This document shows positions 32,571 to 45,289 of a stretch of 64,000 bases of DNA, piece after piece (position 1 is the first letter of the stretch; each line of letters begins with the position of its first letter). Position numbers and translations under genes: made by a program. Under the pieces are notes generated by a model. That model saw only the letters and a list, made by a program, of their open reading frames with translations, searched no databases and was not told the DNA's origin. Source of the stretch: Terebella lapidaria (lineage: Eukaryota; Annelida; Polychaeta; Terebellida; Terebellidae); assembly GCA_949152475.1 (NCBI GenBank), contig OX424568.1, positions 18,389,667-18,453,666 on the forward strand, read 5' to 3'.

Positions 32571-35505
32571 TAGACGTCAAGGCCTAAAGATGCCTTGGAG
32601 GCATTTCGGTGTCAAGACTAATTAATAATGTTTATAATATGTTTACCATGGGGTATCGACGAAAATGAAAAATGTCGACTTAGACATGTTTGTCTAGCGG
32701 GACCAATCCGAAAATAATGTAAGTTTCGTTCTAAGAAGCACTGTTTCCGATATATCGCCGGGAAACGAAAAATGCCGACTCGGCAAAAAAATTTCAGGTC
32801 AAGGTCAAAGTTCATCCCTAATACCCCCATAGACATGTTTGTCTAGGGCGACGAGTCCGAGATATTGCCGAAAATGAAAAATGCCGACTCAGCAGAAAAA
32901 TTCAAGGTCAAGGTCAAACTTCATCCATAATACCCCTCTGTCTAGGGCAACGAGACCGAAAATAACGTCCAGTTCGCTCTACGACGCACCGTTTCCGAGA
33001 TATCAGCGAAAACGAAAAATGCCGACTCAGCAGAAAAATTCAAGGTCAAGGTCACAGGTCATCCCTAATACCCAATAGACATGTTTGTCAAGGGCGACGA
33101 GTCTGAAAATAACGTCCGTTTCGCTCTACGAAGCACCGTTTCCGAGATATCAACGAAAACGAAAAATGCCGACTCGGAAGAATAGTTCAAGGTCAAGGTT
33201 AAAGGTCATCCCTAATACCCATTAGACATGTTTGTCTAGGGCGACGAGTCCGAAAATAACGTCTGTTTCGCTCTACGACGCACCGTTTCCGAGATATTGA
33301 CGAAAACGAAAATTGTCGACTCAGCAAAAAAATTTCAGCTCAAGGTCAAAAGTCATTCCTAATACACCACAGACATGTTTGTCTAGGGCGACGAGTCCGA
33401 AAATAACGTCCGTTTCGCTCTACGACGCACCGTTTCCGAGATATCGGCAAAAACGAAAAATGCCGACTCAGCTGAAAAATTCAAGGTCAAGGTCAAAGTT
33501 CATCTATAATACCCCTTAGAAATGTTTGTCTAGGGTGACGAGTCTGGAAATAACGTCCGTTTCGCTCTACGATGCACCGATTCCGAGATATCGGCGAAAA
33601 CGAAAAATGCCGAATCAGCAGAAAAGTTCAAGGTCAAGGTCAAAGTTCATCTATAATACCCCTTAGAAATGTTTGTCTAGGGCGACGAGTCTGGAAATAA
33701 CTTCCGTTTCGCTCTACGACGCACCGATTCCGAGATATCGGCGAAAACGAAAAATGCCGAATCAGCAGAAAAGTTCAAGGTCAAGGTCAAAGTTCATCTA
33801 TAATACCCCTTAGAAATGTTTGTCTAGGGCGACGAGTCTGGAAATAACTTCCGTTTCGCTCTACGACGCACCGATTCCGAGATATCGGCGAAAACGAAAA
33901 ATGCCGAATCAGCAGAAAAATTCAAGGTCAAGGTCAAAGTTATCTATAATACCCCTTAGAAATGTTTGTCTAGGGCGACGAGTCTGAAAATAACGTCCGT
34001 TTCGCTCTACGACGCACCGATTCCGAGATATCGGCGAAAACGAAAAATGTCGACTCAGCAAAAAAATTTCAGCTCAAGGTCAAAAGTCATCCCTAATACC
34101 CCATAGACATATTTGTCTAGGTGGACGAGTCCGAAAATAATGTCCGTTTCGTTCTACGACGCACCGTTTTTGAGATATCGACGAAAACGAAAAATGCTGA
34201 CTCAGCAGAAAAATTCAAGGTCAAGGTCAAAGTTCATCTATCATACCCCTTAGACATGTTTGTCTAGGGCGACGAGTCTGAAAATAACGTCCGTTTCACT
34301 CTACGACGCACCGTTTCCGAGATATCTTCGAAAACAAAAAATGTCGACTCCACAAGAAATTTTCAGCTCAAGGTCAAAAGTCATCCCTAATACCCGATAG
34401 ACATCTTGTCTAGGGCGACGAGTCCGAAAATAACGTCCGTTTCGCTCTATGACGCACCGTTCTCGAGATATCGACGAAAACGAAAAATGCTGACTGAGCA
34501 GAAAAATTCAGGGTCAAGGTCAAAGTTCATCCATAATACCCCTTAGACACGTCTAGGGCGACGAGACCGAAAATAACGTCCGTTTCGCTCTAAGACGCAC
34601 CGTTTCTGGGATATCAGCGAAAACGAAAAATGCTGACTCATCAGAAAAATTCAAGGTTAAGGTCACAGGTCATTCCTAATCCCCTTAGACATGTTTGTCT
34701 AGGGCGACGACGAAAATAACGTCCGTTTCGCTCTACGAAGCAACGTTTCCGAGATATCGACGAAAACGAAAAATGCCGACTTCGCAGAAAAATTCAAGGT
34801 CAAGGTCAAAGTTCATCCATAATACCCCTTAGACATGTTTGTCTAGGGCGACGATTCCGAAAATAACGTCCGTTTCGCTCTACGATGCACCGTTTCTGAG
34901 ATATCGACGAAATCGAAAAATGCCGACTCGGCTGAATAGTTCAAGGTCAAGGTCAAAGGTCATCCCTAATACCCCTTAGACATGTTTGTCTAGGGCGACG
35001 AGTCCGAAAATAACGTCCGTTTCGCTCTACGACGCACCATTTCCGAGATATCGACGAAAACAGAAAAATTCAAGGTCAAGGTCAAAGGTCATCCCCAATA
35101 CCCCTTAGACTTGTCTGTCTAGGGCGACGAGTCCAAAAATAACGTCCGTTTTGTTCTACGACGCACCGTTTCCGAGATATGCAGGAAACCTCAAGGATGA
35201 CAGGGCGAAAAATCTTCCGACCTCTAGGTCAAAGGTCGTTTGACTAATTGATCCCAAAATCGATAGTGTTCTTCCCTGTTGATATATGAACCTCGATGCA
35301 AAGTTTTGCAGCCATTGCCTGAACAGTTTTTGAGTTATCGCTCGGAAACGAAGTGCAAAAAATGACCTCAATTTCATCCTCACGGACCTCGGATCCGGCT
35401 TCAAAACTATACAGCACATCTACATAATATGTCTGAACAGTGGTGAAAATTTCAAGTCGATCCGTCGAGGCGTTCTCGAGTTATTGCGCGGAAACGAAAA
35501 CGGCG
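32571..35505 (+). repeat. Dispersed element with expanded Sat-B array (147-bp unit, about 16 copies)
   Basis: The left end is CTAGACGTCAAGGCCTA with a CCTTGGAGGCATTTC motif. The central array runs from about 32660 to 35190, each unit having AGACATGTTTGTCTAGGGCG, ACGAGTCCGAAAATAACGTC, GTTTCGCTCTACGACGCACC, GAGATATCGACGAAAACGAA, AATGCCGACTCAGCAGAAAA and TTCAAGGTCAAGGTCAAAG. The right flank (35190-35505) matches the flank of the inverted copy at 26.0-26.2 kb. Several neighbouring units (about 33500-33950) are almost identical, which points to recent local amplification. Confidence 0.9.
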
Positions 35506-35806
35506 GAAGAAAAAAAAAGAAAAAGAGAAAAAAGGAAGAAAAAAGAAAAGAAAAAGAATTCTGACAAAACCATAAAGGAATTTTTAACCGCTTTTATTGT
35601 GGTCAATACCAGACATAACTTTTAAATCTGATGTTAACTAATAGTTATATTGTTAAAAAGACATCATTTTTCTATTCGGAACAAGAATCCAATGCCATTA
35701 TATCTTTCACAATACAGGTTATGGGATTGATAAGCCTAATAACTTGAATATTATCCAGTTGATTTTTCTGAATAACGTTAGGTCTCGTGCGAATGTCTTC
35801 CTCACC
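35506..35806. other. Purine-rich tract and AT-rich DNA
   Basis: 35506-35560 is an A/G-only tract (AGAAAAAGAGAAAAAAGG-like). The rest is AT-rich with no gene. Confidence 0.6.
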
Positions 35807-36105
35807 TATACTATGATGTTTCTAACTCGTTTACATTGTTTTTCGATGATATTTTTGTGATGCTGAATAATATCGCTCTATAACTTTGCATACTTGACCT
35901 GGGAGTCAAACGGCAGTTTTCTGCCGAATGTCAGATTTCTATCTCCAAAATTGAAAAAGTTGGCAATCTACAATTTTTGCGATAGAAGTATGAACATTGG
36001 TAGGAACTCCCATGTGAAGTATGCCTATTTATAGAACGATAACGTTTAGCATCGCATAGATATCTTCGAAAGCCGGTGTAAACAAGTTAGAAAAATCAGA
36101 GTATA
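35807..36105. repeat. Foldback element FB (copy 2)
   Basis: Starts TATACTATGATG and ends CATCAGAGTATA-like (ATCAGAGTATA), with AACTCGTTTACA / TGTAAACAAGTT inside. The inner arms share GTGATGCTGAATA / TTTAGCATCGCA and CATACTTGACCTGGGAGTC / CTCCCATGTGAAGTATG. Shorter version of the 57.4-kb copy. Confidence 0.75.
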
Positions 36106-36985
36106 GTGTGTTTTACACATATTCAATCATCATTCATCGAAAAAAAATACCTGTAGACATTGATAGAGTATTCACAAACCATGTGTCCTCAACAAGCCAA
36201 TTGAGGCGCAAAATATGTCAGCAAACGATCAGTTTGGTTGATATGGCCAACAAAATCGATAGGTGTCGTGATTTTGCCAAAGGCATGTCTGTATAAGAAA
36301 TTATTAGAATTAGTTCAGAATTGCAACCTGTAGAGCATTCACAAGAAAATATGTGTGGCGGATGCAGACGCGGCAGCAGCAGCGTCATGGAGGCAAATCC
36401 CAAATATCTATCAAAGTTTACCGGGGTTATGTACTTAAAACTTGTTTCAGTGAAATTGCTGCTTTGCATATCAAATTCACTAAAGGTCACAAAATCAACC
36501 ACCTGGTATGATTATATGTTCAAAATACAAAACGAAACTTCTTCTACAAGCTGTTGGTCTGTATTGGTCAATTTACTCACTTCAAATGACCTATCCCAAA
36601 TCCAGTTTGCCCGATTTTGTTTACGTCATTTCCAACGTATTCTGAAAAACGTTACTATTGGCCAAAGAGAAGTATTCTGACGTAATTTGTGACAACTTTT
36701 GGGGGGCATTTGTGATAGGTCTCAATATCATCTTAGATCAAGTTCAAGATCACCAAAATACCATCTTATATGCGTTCGTACATATATAAGACTTCAATGC
36801 TTATACCTGAGGTCTACGTACAAGCGCATTTGCCTCAGAGGCCAATTTATGCATATATCAGGCCATTTTGGTCTATGCATAAGGCCTTTTGAGAAATTTC
36901 AGGCACTCCATATTTAAGTATCAAGTATCCCAAATGGCATGGTCTGAAATAAATGGTCTGAAATAAAAAATGGTCTGAAATAAAA
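36106..36985. other. No gene seen
   Basis: One plus-strand frame of 119 codons (36321-36680) has no recognisable domain and no splice support. A short TGGTCTGAAATAAA triplet repeat is at 36940-36985. Confidence 0.5.
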
Positions 36986-37609
36986 AAAAAAAAGCTGTTT
37001 CGACCTTTGAAGGTCATTGAAGGTCAAAATCTAGGTCGCCACGCAATTCGGGATATATGAATTCTAATATGAAAGTGCTAATATCCAAGCTCTATCTTCA
37101 AGCATTCAAGGTGAACAATTGGTGAAAAAATCCATTTTTTAATATTATTTTTTTTTTCATTATTAGTTTGGCCTGGAAATGGCTCAAAATAGATAGTAAC
37201 ATGACCTCAGACCAAAAAAAAAATTCCCGACCCATTGAGAAAATCAATCGCAGACCGTATATTACGGGAATCATTTGAAACAAAAATCTGTCTCCATGTG
37301 GCGACCATATTGTATTTTTGATTGGTGGGTGCAGAAACATCTTTGGTCCCATGTTGCATCACTATCCTTTTTTGGACCATCTCTAGGGAGAAAAAATTTC
37401 ACCCTTTGAAAATTTTTTTTGGCACTTTCATAAAGAAAGCTGCCACAACTGAACGCCTGAAGAAAGCGCTTAGATGGCACTTTCGAATGGGCGTTATATA
37501 TGGCGATTTGTGTGGTAACTTTGAATTTGACCTCTGTTGACCTTGAAAGTTCAAAACATCCATTTGTGGTAAAAACAATTAGCCCAAGGGCTAAGAAAGG
37601 TTGCCGGAC

Positions 37610-39209
37610 AATATATATTTTAGATATTAGTATTTTGTCCCGTGACCTTGAAAATAAGGTCATTGGTCAATTCAAGGACACGATAATATTCGGCATATGT
37701 CCACAATTTATTCCTAAGCTGTAAAGTCAATAATAAGCGAGATATTAGCCATTACGTCCTATGACCTTGAAAATGAGGTCAACGGTCGAATTCCAGGTCA
37801 TAGCAATATTCAGCATATATCATTTCCTATATGTTCATGATTGATTCCTAAGCTGTAAAGTCGATAATAAGCGAGCTATTAGCCATTTTGTCCTGTGACC
37901 TTGAAAATTAGGTAAAAGGTGAAGTTCAAGGTCATGACAATGTCCAGAATATATCATTTTCTATATGTCCACAATTGATTGCTAAGCTGTAAAGTCGATA
38001 AAAAGCGAGATATCAGCCATTTCGTTCTCTGACCTTGAAACTGAGGTCAAAGGTCAAACTCAAGGTCATAGCAATATTCAGCATATATCATTCCCTATAT
38101 GTTCATAATTGATTCCAAAGCTGTAAAGTCGATAATGAGCGAGATATTAGCCATTTTGTCATGTGACCTTGAAAATGGGGTCAAAGGTCAAACTCAAGGT
38201 CATGACAATGTTCAGAATATATCATTTTCTATATGTTCACAATTGATTGCTAAGCTGTAAAGTCGATAAAAAGCGAGATATTAGCCATATTGTCCTGTGA
38301 TCCTGAAAATGAGGTCAAAGGTCAAATTCAATGTCAATGGCAATAATCTGCATATATAATTTCCTATATGTTCATAATTGATTCCTAAGCCGTAAAGTCG
38401 ATAAGAAGCGAGATATTAGCCACTTTTCCAGTGACCTTGAAATGAGGTCAAATGTAAAATTCAAGGTCATCAGAATATTCGGCATATATCATTTCCTATA
38501 TGTCCACAATTGATTCCTAAGCTGTAAAGTCAAAAATACGCGAGATATTAGCCATTTTGTGCTCTGACCTTTAAACTGAAGTCAGAGGTCAAATTCAAGG
38601 TCACGGGAATATTCATCATATATCACTTCCTATATGTCCACAATTGATCCCTAAGCTGTAAAATCGATAATAAGTGAGATATTAGCCATTTTGTCCTGTG
38701 ACCTTGAAAATTAGGTCAAAGGTCAAAAAAGGTTATCAGAACATTCGGCATATATCATTTCCTATATGTCTACAATTGATTCCTAAGCTGTAAAGTCGAT
38801 AATAAACCAGATATTAGACATTTTGTGCTCTGACCTTGAAACCGAGGTCAGAGGTCAAATTTAAGGTCACGAGAATATTCAGCATATATCATTTCCTTTA
38901 TGTCCACAATTGATTACTAAGCTGCAAAATCGATAATAAGTGAGATATTAGCCATTTTGTCCTGTGACCTTGAAAATGAGGTCAAAGGTCAAATTCAAGG
39001 TCATCAGAATATTTGGCATATATCACTTCCTATATGTCCACAATAAGCTGTAAAGTCGATAATAAGCAAGATATTAGCCATTTTGTGCTCTGACCTTGAA
39101 ACCGAAGTCAGAGGTCAAATTCAAGGTCACAAGAATATTCGGCATATATATCATTTCCTATGTGTCCACAATTGATTCCTAGTCTCTAATCTCATTATTA
39201 AGTGAGATA
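37610..39209. repeat. Sat-A tandem array (about 12 copies)
   Basis: Same unit as 10470-11385. Several units contain the exact DR1 AGGTCAAAGGTCA (for example near 38045, 38313 and 38987). Interrupted at 39212 by a 1-kb element and resumed after it. Confidence 0.85.
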
Positions 39210-39212
39210 TTA

Positions 39213-40229
39213 TACCCCCGTCACACCGGATTGGCGGTGCCACGGCGGGGCTTGTACGATGTAAATCGCAGTGGCACCACCATGATCGCCGTGGTTCCTC
39301 GGCGATTCCGCGTTTGATCGCCATAGCACCGCGGAAAACTGTCAACACCGCGGACCTTCGCGGTGGCACGGCGGAAGTTTTGAACATGTTTAAAACTTCC
39401 GCAGTGCCACCGTGAGTGGGCCAATCCGCAGTAGGATCGCCTTGGCACCGCCATAACCGCCATGGAACCGTACAATGCCCTCATTAGCATCTCCATAACC
39501 GTCATGTATCCTCAGTAAGACCGTGTCTGTACGGCAATGGTGTTCCCACTGCGGTTGCACTGAGCGTCTTGCATGGTGCTACTGTGTTCAAATGTTTGCA
39601 TATAAAAACTTTGGTTTTCTGAATAAATTTCAATAGTGTTCTGAAAGTTTTGAAACACTTCAGATCGATTGATTGATACAAAATTCAGCAACAACAGTAG
39701 CAGCAGAGCACCATCCTCATGGGAAGACTCCTCTTCCGAGGGTGGAGGGGTGTATGAGGGCGTTTCTCGGTAGCTCTTCCCCTTGTTGTGGTACGTTTCG
39801 GCATAATTACTGTAGTGTACACGTCTTCAGCAAGAATAGGTAATGAATTTCAGCGAAAACCACTTCCCTTTATATAGCCTCCTCGTTCCGCGATGCTGCC
39901 GCAGTGCTACTGTCGTAGCACCTCAGTAGCACCGCCATACCCGTAGTAGCACCTCAGTGGCCCCTCAATGCTTTCCCCAACACCGTAGTACTGCCGCCAA
40001 TGATCGCCATGGAACCGCCAAACAAACTGTAGTAGGATCGCCATGTCCGCAGTGACGCCGCCGTGCTTCCTCCCCGGATCCTCAGTAGTATCGTGAAGAA
40101 AAAATCACGTTTGGTGAGAGGGGAAAAATACGAAAACCCTACTGGAGGTGTCACTACTGGAGATGGCGGTTTCGACTGAAAACGGTTGTGGTACCGTAGT
40201 GGCACAGCCAATCCAGTGTGACGGGGGTA
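39213..40229. mobile_element. Non-autonomous DNA element with TTA duplication (PIF/Harbinger-like)
   Basis: The ends are inverted over about 37 bp, starting TACCCCCGTCACAC. TTA flanks both sides (39210-39212 and 40230-40232). The unfilled site is visible at 11385-11400 and 40580-40595 (GATATTAGGC type), which confirms the insertion and the duplication. The interior is GC-rich and consists largely of degenerate words such as GTGGCACCGCCAT and GATCGCC on both strands. No transposase. Confidence 0.75.
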
Positions 40230-41289
40230 TTAGGCTTAATGTGTCCCATTATAAAGCATAGGAGAATTTAACATGGGAAAGTCCCATTTGGGCCGTGTTT
40301 GGGCCCAAAATGGCCCACTTCGAGCGAATCAAGGGCAACGAAATTCATACATGTCACAGGGGTGCATATGAGAAGTGTTATGCATCAATAAGAAAGAAAG
40401 TTACTGAACAGATTTTGAGAAAACGACCGTCGAAGTCCAAAATTGGCCATTTTTCGACGAAAACGGCCGCTCTGACCTTGAAACCGAGGTCAGAGGTCAA
40501 ATTCAAGGTCACGAGAATATTTAGCATATATCATTTCCTATATGTCCACAATTGACTCTTAGTCTATAATCTCAATTTTGAGTGACATATTAGGCTTAAT
40601 GTGTCCCATTATAAAGCATAGGAGAATTTAACATGGGAAAGTCCCATTTGGGGACAGTTTGCGCCCGAAATGGCCCACTTCGAGCGGTTCAAGGGCAACG
40701 AAATTTATACATGTCACAGAGGTACATATGAGGAGTGTTATGCATCAATAAGAAAAAAAGTAACTCAACAGATTTTGAGAAAACGACCGTCGAAGTCCAA
40801 AATTGTCCATTTTTCGACGAAAACGGCGGCCATTTTGAAAATAATCCGAAAATCAAAAAACTAAAAATACCTCCCTCCGGAATATCTTTAGGCTTTTTTG
40901 GAAAGGAAAATCCGACTGTAAACTTTAAAGATAAAATTGTTGACGGACGACGGACGCCGGACGCCGGACGCAACGCCACGGCAATAGGTTATCTGACGAA
41001 AGGTTCGGTAACCTAAAAGTGCCAAAATTGCCTCCACAGACGAAATGCTTGTAAAAAGAGCTGATATTTGCTTCAAGAACATATAGGAAGTCGTATATAT
41101 TTAATGATGAACTTGCGCTTTTTACTGAGCCTCAAACACTGAGCCTCAGACAATACTACTATGTTCGAAGTTGAAATGATTTCTTTGCGAGGTCTCCGCA
41201 GTGGGGGCAATGAGCGATTGGTTGGCATTCGGGGCAATTCACCCGTTACTAGTATTCTGTGAACTGTAGTTTACAATCTGATGAGGGCA

Positions 41290-42200
41290 TAGGATTTTGG
41301 GAGGGGGTGGGGCCAAAACCTTTGATCGACAGAGCGTCGAGCGAAGCGAGCCCATGTCGGCCGGGAGTCTGGGGCGCGCTCAAGGGCCCCTGAAGCTGAA
41401 GGCTTATGCATCCCCAATGGTGTGTTCTAGGGCTCTCCTTGGACCAAATTCATGGCCTTGGAGAGTTTATGAATGCCTGATCTGGGGTGTATCGAGGGTT
41501 CTGAAAGAGGGCCAAGATATGAAATGTTGCAAAGCGAGTTGGCAAAGTCCGAAGGTCTGAGGCCCGCTGAAGGGCCCCACAAAGTAAAAGGATATGCATG
41601 CCCAGTGGTGTTTTTTTCTATAGGTTTCCTTTGGTCCATTCCCCGTTCCCTCAAGAGTTTTTGCATGGCTAATTCGGAGCAGATCTGGCATTTGAGGGAA
41701 GGCCCATTTGTGAAATGTTACTAAGCCAGGTGAAACAAGCCCCTGTCGGCCGGGGGTCTGGGGCCCGCTCAAGGGCCGCAGACGCTGAAGGTTTATGCAT
41801 CCCTTTCCCCAGTGTGTTCTAGGGCTCTCCTCGGTCCAATATCCATGGCCTGGGAGAGTTTATGAATACCTGATCTTGGGTGAAACCAGGATTCTGAAGG
41901 ATATGAAATGTCGTGAAGTGGGTGGTGAAGACCGAGAGTCTGGGACCCGCTATGAGGGTGTGTTTTATAGGCTTCCTTCGATCCATTTCCCACCCCCCCC
42001 CCCCCCCGAAAAGTGTTTGCATGCCTGATTCAGGCAGATCTAGGGTTTTGAGGGAAACCCAGTTCTGAAATGTTGTTAAGCAAGTTGAAGCAAGCCACTG
42101 TCGGCCAGGGGTCTGGTGGCGGTATTTGCGTGCCTAATACAGCATCCCAGAGCTCTCCTGGGTCTGAATATTAAGCATTACTTAACACCCATAAATGCAT
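41290..42200. repeat. Degenerate tandem repeat, about 195-bp unit, about 5 copies
   Basis: Units near 41370, 41562, 41760, 41943 and 42116 share GCCCGCTCAAGGGCC, GTTTATGCATCCC, AGTGTGTTCTAGGGCTCTCC and GAGAGTTTATGAATGCCTGA. Open frames across it on both strands are repeat artefacts. Confidence 0.75.
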
Positions 42201-43499
42201 GATCACTGTAGTTGAAACAAAATATGACATGAAATATTACTTGGTTTTAGAACCCATCAAAGGATGCATTTGGTCATTCAATGCCGTCAAATTATTTATA
42301 TAAGGTGAAAAGCATAAAGTGCTTCCACTGAGAACAAGTGGGTTGGCTATAGAGTGAATACACTGCTCGCGACATGATGTCCCAGAAGTTGAAGCTACTC
42401 CCAGTGTAATTTATCTTGAAAACACTTCCTCCCCTCTCTTGTCCCCCTTTTCCTTTTTTTCTTCTCTTTTTCCTTCTTTTTTTGGGGGCCCCCCCTAAAC
42501 CCGCCCCTGAAAATTGTCTCGTGTCAGGGACGTCTGTGTGATACAACGGGGTTGGCAAATGTGGCTGGTTACCTTGCCCAGGCCAGTGAATATCTCATGG
42601 GCAAATGTCATAGACTTCTTTTAAGGCTAATAGAAACAAGAGTAGTTTTAGAAAATAAGGTGGAAATCACCAATCATATGAAAACGGTCAATCATGTTTG
42701 GATGTGTCATGATTGACTAGCGTGGTCAAAGAATTTCCCGACGGGAAGAAGAAAGTGAAAACAGATAGGGTAACCCTAAATAAAAAATAAAAATAAAAAT
42801 AAATAAAAATACAGCCGTACAGGCAATTTGGGTAGCCTATCGTTGGATAAAGAATTACCCCAGGGGTGTGAATTGGGTGGATGTATTGCCTGCATTTGAG
42901 CCATTGCCACAGAAAGGGCATGCGAACGTGATAAATCTGGTAACCACCTTATTTCTGCAAAACAATCTCTGACTCAATACATATACATATAATACATGCT
43001 AATGATATAACATATGTATATTTATTACAAACCATATTATAGCAAGGAGTTCAATAATTGCCATAGAGCTTTAAACAGCATAATAAACATGCGTGCCACA
43101 AAAATGTCTTCAGGGCATATTCTTACGCTTTCCCCACTGCCCCCCCCCCCTCGGAGGGGGGAGGGGGGCAGGGGGGCGCGTGCGGCAGGAGGGAAGAGCG
43201 ACTGGCCCCCTCTGAGAGTTCCCTGGGGGATTAATTTTCAGTTCCAAAAATTATCATAAATCTGAGAAATTAATATTCAATTTCTGGTGAAAGGGCGGGT
43301 CTGGATGTTCCATTCAAGTGATTTGTTGTTATAACATTTCTCGAAACATTTCTCGAAACATGATCTTCTGGAAGATTTTCTGGTCATGCATGTTTTCTTT
43401 TATATTACGTCAATTATTTTGAACTAACTGTGATATTACTTACCCCGAGAAATGATTCGGGAATATCAAAATTGTATTCTTTCTCTAACATGTACACCG
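42201..43499. other. Intergenic DNA with low-complexity tracts
   Basis: No gene. Contains a pyrimidine tract at 42430-42480, a GGGGGCCCCCCC palindrome at 42483-42494 with a hAT-like CCGCCCCTG end at 42501-42509, an (AAAAT)n tract at 42780-42810, and a C10 / G-rich block at 43138-43190. Confidence 0.5.
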
Positions 43500-43672
43500 C
43501 ATCAGACTCTCCAGAAGTGGTTAACTGATCAAGGAAAATGAGTCATCGCGGATATTTCCGTATCATATGGGATTCCCCGATCTGCTAAAAATACAGTGGC
43601 ATAGCTACGAAAACCTCTCAGTGACATGGGCCTGCTACATACTGTTCCTGGCACCAGAGACCCCTGGTAATG
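43500..43672 (+). repeat. Duplicated segment, copy 1
   Basis: About 80 percent similar to 45290-45486. Shared words include GCATCAGACTCTCCAGA, GATCTGCTAAAAATACAGTG, AGCTACGAAAACCT and GACCTGCTACATACTGTTCC. Ends with a GTAATG donor-like site. In the frame discussed for copy 2 it has a stop. Confidence 0.7.
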
Positions 43673-43679
43673 AATCTTC

Positions 43680-44640
43680 CGTCCGTCTACATTTGTTATC
43701 TTGAAAGTTTATGATCGTTCCTTTTTGAAATTTTGCACGAAAATATCTAAAATTATTCCAAGAGGGAACTCTTTACTATTTTCTTGATTTTTCAAAATGG
43801 CAGCCATTTTTGGTGAAAAACGGCCAAGTTTGGAATTCGACGGTTGTCTCTCAGAAATTATTCAGTAACTATCGTTCATTTTGATGCATAAGAGTATTCC
43901 TATATACTTCTGTGATGTGTACAAGTTTCATTATCCTTCAATCGATGGGCTGTGTGGCGGCTGTTTTGATTCTTCGACGAATCCAAGGTAAATTTCATTT
44001 TCATCCGAAATAAAGTCACTATTAATTTTGAGCCATTTCCAGCAATTTGGTTTTTTCACCAATTTTTTTGGACTTCATTCACTTTGTACTTCATAATGGG
44101 AGCTATGTGGTGTAAACTCGAGATCGAGCATAAATACTGGCACATTCAAATAAGAAATATATTTGTACTTTCAGTGGTGACCTTGAATTTGACCACATTT
44201 GACCTCGAAAAGTAAAAGCTGCGTTTTGTCGAAAACAATGATATGAAATATTTTGGAGACTATTTTCTGTTTCAGAAGATCACCGACAAGTACCTGTGTA
44301 TAAGTTCTGTTGCCCTCGAGTCCCGATCTGTGTGTGGCGGCCATTTGATTTTCTGACAAGAAGGCAAAAACGTCTTTGCCCGAATCAAGTCACTAATTTT
44401 TCAAAGTTTTGAGCCGTTTCCAGACCCAAAAAAACATTTTGCCATTGGAAGTTTTTTTTTTACTTAGAAACTATCATCGAATTCTTGCTTCATAATGGGA
44501 GCTTTATGGAGTAAACTCCTGGAACACTTTACGATAGAGCTGAAATATTTGCACATTCAAATGGGAAGTCACAATGGCGTATTTATAGGTGATCTTGAAT
44601 TTGACCTAATTTTTAATTGTCTGTCCGTTGATATAATTCT
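43680..44640 (+). repeat. Diverged copy of the GGCGGCCATTTT repeat family
   Basis: Shares with 8212-9250 the order TCCGTC, TTTATC-like, AAATTTTGCACGAAAATAT, AAAATGGCAGCCATTTT, GTGTGGCGGC, CTTCATAATGGGAGCT and GTGACCTTGAATTTGACC. A second half-copy begins near 44260. No gene. Confidence 0.6.
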
Positions 44641-44649
44641 GTCTCAAGT

Positions 44650-45285
44650 CTCCACTCAATACTTCTACCTACTTCCATAAAACCATTTTTTTAAATTCTG
44701 TTCTGTTCAATATTCGGACAATATGAAAACACATTTGTTCCATTGATTTATTTTAAGTGGGTTTCTTTAGTAGAATATTTCGAATGACTATCTGGAGATA
44801 AAAACGTGCAGTGAGTTCAGCCGATTGCCAATCCGGCCGAGTGCACAATATATATAACCTCATTGAAAATCGTTGGCTGGTATTTTCTAAGTAGGCTATA
44901 TGTCTGTTAATTTCGAAAATGTCATTACGACTTTAATACGATGGGGGGGGGGGGGGTGGGCAGAAAATAACACATTGTAGTTAGAATACATTTGTATGCT
45001 AAAATCAGTGGTGTGTGTACTTCACAAAATACAGTTTCAAATATCATGGAATTTTATGTGGGTCCGCCTCTTGAAGAAAATCCTGGATACGCCACTGCAT
45101 ACATGTAAATTGTTGAATAGCAGGAACAAAGGATATCTGCGATACATGGGCCGTTATCAATGGGGCGTGCCGAAAGTCACGTCCGCAGTAGATTATCGTT
45201 CATCTCAGATGCATTAGAGCTACGTGTGCATTCTAAATTACGTCATTGATTTGGAGGTATCAAGAAAGTGTTCTTTCTGTGACCT
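44650..45285. other. Intergenic DNA, no gene seen
   Basis: Has a G14 run at about 44944-44957 and, at 45064-45099, CCTGGATACGCCACTGC. Its complement begins CAGTGGCGTATCCAGG, a typical hAT end; the partner end was not clearly found. Confidence 0.45.
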
Positions 45286-45289
45286 GTAC

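Larger units (their letters stand above)
36990..41090. repeat. Second composite repeat region related to 8.2-11.85 kb
   Basis: 37010-37570 is itself palindromic around 37290, with both halves related to 8600-9300. 37573-37606 carries the TTAGCCCAAGGGCTAAG / GGTTGCCGGAC end motif. A Sat-A array follows. 40230-41016 matches 11380-11850 down to GGTAACCTAAAA. No transposase frame. Confidence 0.65.

Noticed and set aside
36321-36680. 119-codon plus-strand frame
   Set aside because: No domain, no splice support, no composition shift relative to its surroundings.
41297-42028. Multiple overlapping frames on both strands near 41.3-42.0 kb
   Set aside because: All lie in a degenerate 195-bp tandem repeat; frames follow the period rather than a gene.
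45005-45099. Possible very short hAT MITE (CAGTGGTGTG... CCACTG)
   Set aside because: Only one end (CAGTGGCGTATCCAGG) is convincing and no 8-bp duplication was found.
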